DNA from: Cololabis saira
Taxonomy: Eukaryota > Chordata > Actinopteri > Beloniformes > Belonidae
Length of the DNA: 64,000 nucleotides
Reading direction: 5' to 3'
Assembly (NCBI RefSeq): GCF_033807715.1
Contig: NC_084599.1
Coordinates: forward strand, 13,207,125-13,271,124
In this document: positions 51,201-63,200 of the stretch, in pieces
Position numbering within the stretch: the stretch's first letter is position 1
Layout: each line of letters begins with the position of its first letter
Made by a program: the position numbers and the translations under genes
Notes under the pieces: generated by a model
What the model was told of the DNA's origin: nothing
Database searches by the model: none
What the model saw: only the letters and a program-made list of their open reading frames with translations

Positions 51201-54200
51201 TTTATGTAATACCAGCAAATCTGTAGTAATATTAGTACATCTGTCAAAGAGGGATCATCTGCATTTCCCCTCAATAAGCAGTACATCCTTGCCTACAGTA
51301 CACCACTTACATATTTCAGCCCTTTCATTCATTCTTTTATAACTTGTGGTGTTATGTATTAATCAGTGTCTTGTGTTGTTTTGAAACTCGACTAATAATT
51401 CATGCAAAGGTTTGTACCCGTTCTTTTAATCCTTTTTTTGATTGTGTATGTGTAAAAACAATAAAAATCATCTGATCATAGGCAGTCTTAATAATAAGCA
51501 GATATAACCTTAATTAACCAACGCAATGTTACAATGGAAAAAATTCCTCCACAGCAATATTAGACACTGATAAAGTCAAAGAGAATATGACTACTACCTT
51601 AAATCATTGCTGCTAAAATTGGATCTACAAGCTACTGAATCAGGAGGGTAGTTAGTATTGCCTACGTGAGGGCTTTCTTTTTGTATTCATATTTGTTAAA
51701 TCAACACTGATTCAGTGAATAACAGTATATGTTGTTGTTCATACCAAGTGCTATGATCAGATGGTTTGTACTATCCATTTACTTTTTAAAAAAAACAAGA
51801 ATATAGGATTAATAGAGGGGGTGCTAACATTACGCATGACTGTAACTTTCAAATCCACTTGTAAATAATGTGAATTACATCATAAAGGTTGTTGCGGTGT
51901 TTTCAGACTCAAAGAACCCAACCACCACCAGAAGAGGAAGAAGATGTTGAGGTGGAGGAGACAGAGGAACTTGGACATGCTGACACATACGCTGAGTACA
52001 GACCCTCTAAATGTACGTCACTAGACTGACTTTTTACCTAATTGATTCAACTTCTTTTTTTTCCCTCAGTAACTTGTGGATTTTAATATCATGTTTTGAA
52101 AACTTTTTTTTTCTTATGTTCAGCTACAATAGGAATTTCTCATCCTGACATAGTGGTGGAAACTAACACACTATCCAGCGTCCCTCCACCTGACGTCACA
52201 TACACTCTGTCTATCCCCGAGCCAACTATTAGCAGCGGCCTGCTGTCTGCGCTGCAGCTGGAAGCTATCATCTATGCCTGCCAGGTGAGCAAACGCACAG
52301 TAGAAATAAAAACAAGCTTTTTGAACCGTCATCCATTTCAATTGTAAAACAATTTTCTGTTTATTAATTTGTTTCTTTTGTACTCTCAGCAACATGAAGT
52401 AATCCTTCAGAACCATCAGAGGGCAGGATTTCTGATCGGAGATGGGGCAGGTGTCGGAAAGGGACGCACAGTGGCAGGAATCATTCTAGAAAACTACCTA
52501 AAAGGGAGAAAGAAAGCACTCTGGTAAGAGAGGCAGAAGAACTAGCTGTAGACATATTGAATGACAGATTACGTGAACAAATAGAAGCTTGGTTGAGTGA
52601 AATGGGACTGAATTCCTGTTTTTCCTGTTCTTGCCCTCAGGTTCAGCATATCCAATGACCTGAAAGTTGATGCAGAGCGAGATCTCAAAGACATAGATGC
52701 ACCGATTATTCCCGTGCATGCCTTAAATAAGGTAGGTCCATTAGGAGTAACTGTTGTGAGATGATCAAATGAGGCTTGTTCTTGGGTTATATATGGCCTT
52801 CTGAACCACATGTTGAACCTTTGAATATGTTTGATGTGATGATAGATAAAGTATGGAGACACAGCTACCTCAGAAGGAGTTCTTTTTGCAACCTACTCTG
52901 CGTTGATTGGAGAGAGCCAGGCGGGAGGGCAGCATCGGACCAGAATTAAACAAATCCTGGATTGGTGCAAGCCGGATTTTGATGGAGTCGTATCCTTTAC
53001 TTTTAATGTCCATTCAGCTCAAATAAGGTGTTTAGGTTTGACCTGGCTATAATCCCCGGATGATGAATGCGTGTTTAACACAGGTTATTGCCTGAAGCTG
53101 TCAATGGGAGGAACGATGACTCAGGTGTCATTATCGAGTGGAACTACATTTACATGATGGCCTGGTGTCTGTTTGACTGGCCTCTCTTTGTCAGTTCATC
53201 AAAAAGAGCTGGAGAACGACAGGGTGGCAGATCCATGCTGAATAAAAACAGGATTTATGTGGCGACTTTGCCCAAATGGTGTAGCACAAATATGACCAGC
53301 AGTCTCCCTCTGCCAATATTACGGTTGTGTTAATTGAATGGAAAGAGCTTCTTCCTGAAGTTCCTCATTTTATTAATTACCTGTGTTTTGTTTGCAAAGC
53401 CTCAGTCTGTCATTTTAGTAGCCAGTCACAGATTATGGTTCTGTATTATGCTGATTTATCACATCCACGGCTCTGAGGGTGAGGAGCTAGCGAACATCCT
53501 TTCTTGTGAACAAATCCCACCCTCGACCCGCCACCCCACGCCAGTTCTGTTAACATTAGTCCTAACCCGCTATCAAGAGTACCCTCAGGGGGGAGTTATT
53601 GACCAGCTTGAGTTGCCTGCCGGTGTCAGTTAATGTAAAAAGGACAGGTGACACGCTAGCTACGAGTGTTAAATGCGGGGTACCTGCTAATTTAAAAGGG
53701 GCTATAATCGCTCAGTATACGGTTCAGTGTTATGCTGCATTGATACAGTGAATCCAGCAGTTTTATCGTTTGACCTTGACCTCATAACACTGTAGATTAT
53801 TTTTGATGAATGCCACAAAGCCAAGAATGCCACATCTACAAAGATGGGAAAGGCGGTGCTGGACCTGCAAAGCAAGTTGCCACGGGCCAGAGTGGTGTAC
53901 GCCAGTGCCACAGGTAGGCTTTAACGCAAATAAAAAATACCTTATATGAATAAGGTAATACAATAGAAGATATTTAAGTATGCATTTCTGTCATCTCTTC
54001 AGGTGCCTCTGAGCCAAAGAACATGATCTATATGAGCCGCCTGGGAATATGGGGAGAGGGTACACCCTTCAGAACCTTTGAGGACTTCCTGCATGCCATT
54101 GAAAAGAGGTTTGTAGAATGACATTCACTCAGGCGTCTCAGAGAAGTTATCGTGCGAATACATGCCTTCAATTGGTGTTTTTTTCCAGAGGTGTTGGGGC

Positions 54201-57200
54201 CATGGAGATTGTTGCCATGGACATGAAAGTGAGTGGGATGTACATCGCCAGACAGCTGAGTTTCTCAGGGGTGTCCTTCCGCATAGAGGAGATTGGGCTG
54301 GACGATGACTTTAAGCGGGTCTATAACAAAGCTGCCCAATTGGTGAGTAGCGCACCTTTCATAAAAGACAAGAAGATGGTTGTCTATAACTTTTATCTAC
54401 TCTAGATTTCACTTAAGAAACTAAAAATGACATCTGGATTCTGTGTCTAGTGGGCTCATGCATTGCGAGTGTTCATGCAAGCAGCTGACGAGCTGGGCCT
54501 GGTCAGCAGGAAGTCTTTGTGGGGGCAGTTCTGGTCATCTCACCAGCGCTTCTTCAAATATCTCTGCATCGCTGCCAAGGTTCGCTCCCTGGTGGAGCTG
54601 GCCCAAAAAGAGCTGGCGGCTGGAAAGGTCAGCACAACACACCCTGTATCACAAATGTGTCTGTCTTGCATGTTGTAAGACAAAAATCCACAGAAATGCT
54701 CAAGTTCTTTATACGTTCATGTGACATCCACAGGCTGGTATTGGGTAAAAAGGGAATTACGTCATTCTAAACTGGGAATGTAAGGAGACGTTTGACATTT
54801 CGGAGATATCAAAATAGTTCAGGAAGAGTAAATCTAACGCAATAAACAAATGTACCACTTACCACTAAAAAAAGAAAAAGGAAATATAAAAACTTTCAAA
54901 TAAACTTCCTAAATCTAGACATACAAAGAAAAAAGGGTTACAGGAAGCAAATATGGCTGGTTTCAGTTGCAAGCCCAATTTGGCCAAATTTGGCAAGTTA
55001 TATGTTAAGAACAGCAGATCATAGTTCAGTTTTACCAACATTTAATTGGCAACAAACTAGTAACATGCATGTGTTGTTTATGTCACTTGTGTTTCTGTTC
55101 TTCCACCACAGTGCATTGTTATCGGGCTGCAGTCTACTGGAGAATCACGCACCAGAGAGGTCTTGGATGAGAATGATGGCCATCTTGACAGATTTGTTTC
55201 TGCAGCTGAGTGAGTGAAACAGTCATTTATCAGCTCTTCAATTAGTTCCTATGTAAATAGATACATGACCACATTTTCAGGTAAACAGAAAGGTTTGGTG
55301 TTTTACTTTTTGATAGCTTTCTGATCACTTTGACACAGTTTTTAAGTTTAATTGTGAGAGGTAGAAGATCATTATTTCTGGGTGTCTGGTATTTTATTTT
55401 GATAAATAACTTGCCAGTCTTAAGGGTCTCCACCACATACCTTGCACTCAGTGAGAATAAGGGCCACGAAGCTTGAGCTTGTCCTTATTCAACCCCAGCA
55501 ACCCTTTTATTTGTAGCTATTTAATAACAAATGACTCATTCATGAAAATGAGAAAAAAGGAAGTGCTACGTACCCTGAACTTATTTAACCCTGAGCATTT
55601 TGCAGCAGGCGTCGCTGAGAGTCCGAGTATAATAGATAGACAGCAAACGTGTTCATCTGGCTGTCAACACCTGACAACTATAATGAGGCTAAATAAGGAA
55701 TGCAGGGTGTCTTACTGGTACAACGGCACTGTGTTGTCTCGATTACTTTTGTGTCAGAGTCAAAGTTTCCCTCTCTTTGTCCTCTTCTTTGTTCTAGGGG
55801 AGTATTCCAGTCTCTCGTAACAAAACATTTCCCTTCAGAGAAACAGAGGCGAGAGAAGGCTCCAGGGAATAAGAGAAAACGTAAGTCAGCAATATTGTCA
55901 AATCATACCACAGTTTTCATATCAGATGGAAAACTTTTATTGTACATTTCAGACATTTTTATGTAGTCTAACGTATCAATTAGTGTATCATGCTTGTATA
56001 CTGTGTATTCGGTGCCCAACAACCCCAACATCATGTTGTTTCAACCAATCAGGAAAGCCTCGAGGTCGTCAGACCAAGATAGCTAAGCCCACAGTGGACA
56101 GCAGTGGAGTGATCAACATCAGCGACGACAGCAGTAGTGATTCTGACGGCATGGACACAGACTCAAACTCTTCTCCAGATTCCCTGCTCGACAATGACGA
56201 TGTCATCTTTGTGAACCAAACAAGTGTCCAGTCAGGTAGTTTTCCACCCACTACGCAACAGTAGTTGCATGGACTCTTATTTTTTTTTTTTCAAACTTGA
56301 CCTGTATAGGTTACACGATTAATGTGCTCCTCTGCTTTGTGCTCACAGCCAAGATAGAGGAGATGAAGCAGGACCTCCTCAACAAAATATCAGTACTGGG
56401 AAAAGAACTACCTCTCAATACCTTGGACGTACTCATTGATAAGTTTGGAGGACCAGATAAAGTCTCTGAGGTATGAGCTTTAGACTTGATTAATACTCTT
56501 TCTGGCATCTAACATGCTCAATTTCTAGTGAGTTTCAGAAACCATTAGCCTTTGTGACATCATCTTTTTGTTCTTACAGATGACTGGACGTAAAGGTCGC
56601 GTGGTCCGACGCCCAGACGGCAGCGTCCGTTATGAGTCACGGGCTGAGCAAGGTCATACAATTGACAACATCAACATCAGGGAGAAGGACCGCTTCATGG
56701 GTGGAGAGAAGGTCAGCTAAAAAAGTTGGATATCAATATAGATATTGCTGAGCATAACTGATGTTTTCAGGACTATTTGCTGCAGTTAACGTCAGTAAAA
56801 CATCTCTATTTATATCTCAACTTTCTTCTTGCAGTTGGTGGCCATCATATCAGAGGCAGCCAGCTCTGGGATTTCCCTGCAGGCAGACAAGCGAGTGAAA
56901 AACCAGAGACGCAGGGTCCACATGACCCTAGAGCTGCCCTGGAGTGCAGACAGAGCCATCCAGCAGTTCGGTAAGCCCACAACTTTGCAAGGTAGCAGAG
57001 TGTAAATTGTTTGAAATTAACTGGATTTTTCTTTTAATTAAAAAAACTATGTGGAACTGGGAAACTTGGTAGAAAAAATCTTTGACCTTTAAAGCGTCTG
57101 TAATTGATACTGGATATTTTAGCGTCAAATGTCAAACAGACCTCTAATGGTCCTCGCTGACATGTGGGTTGAATGATGTAACTGACTGACAGATGTGGCT

Positions 57201-60200
57201 GACGGTGTATTATGTCAGCTGTCTATAATTTACTGCCCAGTACAAATTTGCCTGTGACACGCAGGATTTAAGGGTTTAAGGGCAGTAAGGACATAAAAAT
57301 TTAGAGGAAGAGTATTTTCTCTCACTAAGGCAGGAGATCTGTGTTATGGTTTGAAAATAAATTATTTTATATGTATAAATCTTTGTAGTTCTTTGTTTTT
57401 ATTAAATTTGCGTAACCTCAAACTACTGGAGCAAAGTTGAGACCAGAGCTTTTGAAAGCAGAATAATGTAGAGATAAAGAGATGTGAAACCTTGTATTCT
57501 TGTATTCACACCTTGAATTCTGGAAAATCCTCTCCTACTGTGTAATTTCAACCTTGTTTGGCAAGAATATTTTCATATATCTGCTTCCTTTTAACATATA
57601 ACAGTTCAACACATTTCACACTATAAAAAAGCTCTCGAGTAGATTTTTTTGCTTTGGCAATTAATGAAATCAGGCTGCAGTCTTCATCTTTAATGATGAT
57701 TAATTGTACTTATTGCCTCATTTTTCGCTTGTCTTTTCAGGTCGAACTCATCGGTCCAATCAGGTGACAGCTCCAGAGTACATCTTCCTCATCTCAGAAT
57801 TGGCTGGGGAGAGACGTTTTGCCTCCATTGTGGCTAAAAGACTGGAGAGCCTGGTAAATATAGTAACTGGCTAGATTTGTGTGTGTGGGTTTTGGGTTTG
57901 CCATTGTTTTGTAGATTTAACGTCTTGTTGGCTTATGGACGTAGGAGAGTTGTTCCACTGCAAAACTGTTTTGTGTTTATAGATTGTAATCGTCTGGGTT
58001 GTTAGTGACACGACCATCTGCTCCTTCACCCTCTGTCCTCCCTGTTCGTGGGATATTCCCCAGCTCTCTTATTGCCTCCTTTAAACTTTCTCCAAAAACC
58101 TCAAGATGTTCTGGGTCTTTCCCCCTATCCGTCTCAATAACAGAAAACTGAGCAAACAAGGAAAAAGAGCTTGTCTGGATGATTTATAAGGCTTGAGTTA
58201 TTTTCCATCATTATCAATGCATTTCTGCACTAGCAGTCATTTATTTCCATAGTGACACAGCATGACAGTTGTTTTGGGAAAAAGGCAAGGAGGGTGCAAG
58301 GGGGATGGTGGTTCCAGGAAGTCGGTCCTGCATTTGCCAGCCACGTGTGGTAAACATGCTTCAAGAATAGGTCACATCTTATTCGCCTGCTTACTTGATA
58401 CAACACAAGTGCACACAGACACAGGCACTTCGACTTAACAGCTGAATATCTTTTTAACCAGATGGCTCCGGATCAGCAGTGAAGTCACTTTTGGCTAAGG
58501 CATATCCTTGTTTTGGTGTCTCCCCCTTTTTCCAGGGGTCGGGCAGCCGAATCTGCAGCTGGCTACTGTCAACTTGTCTAAATCTTCTTTCACATTTCGA
58601 GTCAAAATTGTGCATCTGACCTAATTTTGACAATTAGTACAATTTATAATAATTACAGATGAAGACTTAGGCCTAATTTAATTGATTCCCAAAACAAAAA
58701 ATCTACTTAAGATAAGAGCTTATTTGTTACGTGAAATGTGTTTAATTGTTATGTGTTAAAAGAAAACAGATGGATGAAAATATCCTTAAGAAACTAGGTT
58801 GAAATGTTGTCGGCTGGATGAGGATGCTTTTCCTCTTTAGTAAAAGAACTGCTCTCAGAGGCTAAACGCTGGAGCCAGATTGGTTTATACAGTCTGTCCA
58901 TTTCACTTGAACAACACCTGTGTATTTGTGTTTAGCAGTATTAGTGTAATGATGCTGTGAACCTAATACTCTTACTGATCCACTTTGCAGGGTGCATTAA
59001 CTCATGGGGACCGAAGAGCCACTGAATCCAGAGACCTGAGCAAGTACAATTTTGAGAACAAGGTGGGCAAAGTCTTGAAGCTCTGAAAGTAATGTCAAAT
59101 CTGTGTATTTTCTGATGTTTATTTATTTAGGTTATCAGTTACTTGATGTGCAAGCCTTGTGACAGAATCCCTTTTCTGGTTTTTTACAGTATGGTACCAA
59201 GGCTCTAGATAAAATCACTAAAGCTATTCTTGGCCACATCGACAACAAGGTGCCCCCTCCCAAGGGATATCCCGGGGGAGATGCCATGTTCTTTAGAGGT
59301 ATGTTTGACCTTTGGCCGTAAATAAAGCGAAACTATCCAGTTAACGAGTTTCTGTCTTTAATAGGATGAAACAACTTTGCTTACCTTTATTTCTAGATAT
59401 GAAACATGGAATGATGGATGTGGGCATCTTTTGTAAGGAGCCTCGTTTTGGTATCAGCACTGAGAAAGGTATAGTACCAACGAAACATGCTGGAGGGCTT
59501 CATGCCAACCTGCTTCAATAATAAACTCAACTTTGTCCAGCTTTCAGTAGAACATTGTTTGTCACTTTATCCCAGACTGCAGCATCACCAAGTTCCTGAA
59601 TCGCATCCTGGGTCTGGAGGTCCACAAGCAGAACTATCTCTTCCAGTACTTCACTGATAACTTTGACTACCTGATTGAGAAGGACAAGAAGGAGGGCAAA
59701 TACGACATGGGAATCTTAGGTATGATGATCAAGTATAATGCAAAAAGATGTGGTTTTTATTTATTATATTGTACTAACTTCAAGTACAATCCAGCTCCAA
59801 TAGCCAAGAGTTAAATGATTAACTAAATGGTCTTTCACAATTAACATCAATCAGGGGCATCAGATGTGTTTGTGTAGCAATAGTTCCTCACTTTTGCAAT
59901 GCGAAAGACGAACTTTCAAATCCACCCAAAAGAGTGCATTTGAAATTCCAGGAAGATTGTTTTTGCTACTTTGCATATGGTTCTTACTCATCTTGCATTT
60001 GTTCTTTTATGTCCCTAACAGATCTTGCCCCAGGTAACGATGAGATTTATGAGGAAAAGCAAGAAACATTCTTGACACCTGGAAACCCCCAGGATGGACA
60101 GGTTGTTCTTTACAAGGTACGAACCATATAAGCTCCATTTTAAATGTATTGTAATGTTCATGAAATGTTGTCTGTAATGAAACATCAACTGGGTGAATAC

Positions 60201-63200
60201 AGTTATTGTGGACACAATGGTTCTTTAACACGAGGTAACCTGTCATGTCAAACCTTTGTTCTGAAGTAGATCAGACATAAGAGAGAGAAATACTGATGAT
60301 CATGGTGGGGGGAGGGCCAACAAAAGAGGAACAGGGATAAAGGGAGGCATTTATCTGCTGAAAAACCTCAAATCTTGATCCGTGGAATTTTTAAAAGAGA
60401 ATAAACACTTAGTTGTACTTCCTAAGAAAGCTTTAGACAGAGTCTGTCAACAAATATGCTAATCTTGTGCAGTCTTTTGAATTAAAACTGGTAGACGTTT
60501 TGTAAGTCCAACCGTTGTAAGCCGTGTTCATTTACAGCTAAACCATCTTCTCACAGAAAAACAGCCCCTTCGTCAGTTTCCTTGAACACTCAGACTACAT
60601 ATAGTTTAAGGAAAAGGAAATCTGTTCCTCCTGTATGTAACTCACATACTGTAGCCATGATGCATGTGTTTTGATTGATGTCACTTTGCTGGCAGTGAGA
60701 CTATGATTATAGTTCCTCACCTCCGCAGCTCCGAGCTGTGGAGGTGAGGTTGATACTAGTTGGAGGTACGAACAGGATAATTACCGGTGTCTTTTGCTTT
60801 AACTGCCAGCTGTAGGCTCACCTACACTTGACATTTCAAAGTTCGCTGTCAAGGGGAATCCTGCAGAGGACCGCTTAAGTAGATATAATGCTGGGTACAT
60901 GATGAGTGTGGCTTCAATCCCATTCACCTGGTGCATAGTGCTCTTGCTAAATAGTTTGTGAAAGTGGATTTGTATGTTTTGTTTTGGTTTTTTTTTATAA
61001 GACTCAGTGGGCAACAATGTTTTTGTCACAAAATAACACAAAAAGTACACGTATAAAAGCCTGTCAGACAGATACAAACGTCCCTAACTTAATTTTTTTA
61101 GGTATATCTTATATCGCACTTGAGTTTCAACCAAGAGAAAGGCAACCAGTTGTGTGTGGTTATTTGGTTCCCGTTGTCACTGCACACTTCTGCATTACAG
61201 ATCAGCGTGGACAGGGGTATGCCCTGGGACGAGGCCTATAAAAGGTCACAGAGTCTCTCAGGTCCTGAAGAGGGATTCTATTTTTCCCAGAAGGTGAGTT
61301 AACACAATGAAGGCTTGATTTTCTAATTCTTTATGTAGAAGATGTACTAAAGCACAGTCACAGAATATGTTTTCTGCATCCCTGAAATAAAAACTCTCTC
61401 CTCCCCAAAGCTGCGAGGTAACAACCCCTGTGTGCTGCTAGCTGAGCAAGGAAGAGGGAAGAACTTTGTTGTCTACAAACCCAATATTGGCAAACAAGCC
61501 CACCCTGAGAGCCTCGACAACCTGCTGCAACGTTACCGGAAGGTAGGAACTCAGTAATTTGGCTACTATTAGTGTTTTTTGACATAAAGAAGCATTTTTA
61601 AACAGGATTTGGCAAAAGCCAAAGTCAGACATTGTCAGATTGCTGTTTAAATAAATGAGTCTGCTGCCCCCTTGTGGATAGTTGAGTGTAGTAATGTTCA
61701 AGGTACACCATGGCTCAACCGTGTAGCGACGTCTCGGACTAATCAAAACTGAAAGTTGTGAGTTGGACAAGTTTATTTTTAATCCTGTTTATTAAAATTA
61801 ATTCTGTTACCCTTCCAGCGTGAAGGACAAAGTGATGATAAATGAACATTTACTTCAAGACCATCAAATACACGGTGGTCTTATTTTATTTCTTTGACCC
61901 AAAATCAATGGTCAGAGATGAGAAAAGGCCATAGTATAGGCTTACTGTTAGCTGAAATCTCTCCCAGTCTGTTTCTGTATTTGCACATGACTTGAATGAT
62001 GGGTGGGACGAGGTCTCAGCTGAAAATGATGTGTGTACATTTTTCCAGGTGAGCGCCGAGGAAGCTAGGGACAACTGGGAGAACCAGTTCACCTTCTCTT
62101 TCAAGAAGTGTAGTCACGCAAATTGGTAAGTAGAAATCCTCAGCATCCATCAGGATTACTGACTCAAGCTTTCAATCAGGCTTGTACTTGTACTTGCATT
62201 CGGTCTGGGTGCCTTTAAGGTCAAATGCAATTCCTGAGGATTTGTGGATCAACTGAGAACTGGTCATGAGTAAATTTCCTCTAACCATTGCACGTGCCCT
62301 CATGAGCAGATGACCAGTAATCTGCAAGAGGGTTTGCACAAAACAAAAAGAATATAGTTTTTTTTTTTTTTTTTTTTTTTTAAATAGATTTTTATTGATT
62401 TGATCAAAATAAAACAGACATTGAACAACAAACAAGTGCTCTCTGCAATCACAAAGGTATCAAAACAGGAAGGAAAACATACCACCATCCAAAATAAAAT
62501 TACTCAAGGTAGGATAGTCAAAAAAAAAGATAAGAAACTAATAAATAAGTAAATAAAAACCCTGCATCCCCACACCCCCCAGATACACTCCTCCAGTCCT
62601 ACCGCCTCCCCAGCTACCGCCTCAGTCATCTATCCGCATACTGTGTCAACTACCACCTATGTACAGTAGAAGTATATTAAAATCATAAAAATAATAATAA
62701 TTAAAATAATACAGTACATAGAACAACAGAGTGGACAAAGTTAATGAAAATAAAAACAGATAAACAAATAAATAACATACATAATTAAACTTCAAAATTC
62801 CTAAATTAATGACATTGATAAAACCAACAGTAGGACAAAAAGATAAATGTATAAATATGTAAGTTAAATAATTAGACTAATTTAGAACAAAACAAAACAA
62901 AAATGCGAGGGGGGGGTCTAGAGACAGGTGGTAACAGTAGATAGGCACATTATATGCTCACAGATCACCTAGTGGGAATATTCCAGTCCAAGGCATATCT
63001 CCCCTTATTTACAATGTCCCGGAGGAGCGGAGGTGTTTTTTTTTTTTTTTTTTTTAACTAAAAAAATTGTTTGATGAATGCTTAACTTCTGTGTCCATTT
63101 CTTATCTGTCTTCCCTTCAGGAATGGAAAGTGTAAGAAAATTGAAGAAGGTCAGGAGTGTTTCATGGGCATGCGTCTGCGACAGTACCACATGCTGTGTG

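Noticed and set aside
53088..53633. Two open frames (81 and 99 codons) inside intron 10
   Set aside because: Flanking exons join perfectly without them, and the sequences show no SBNO2 similarity.
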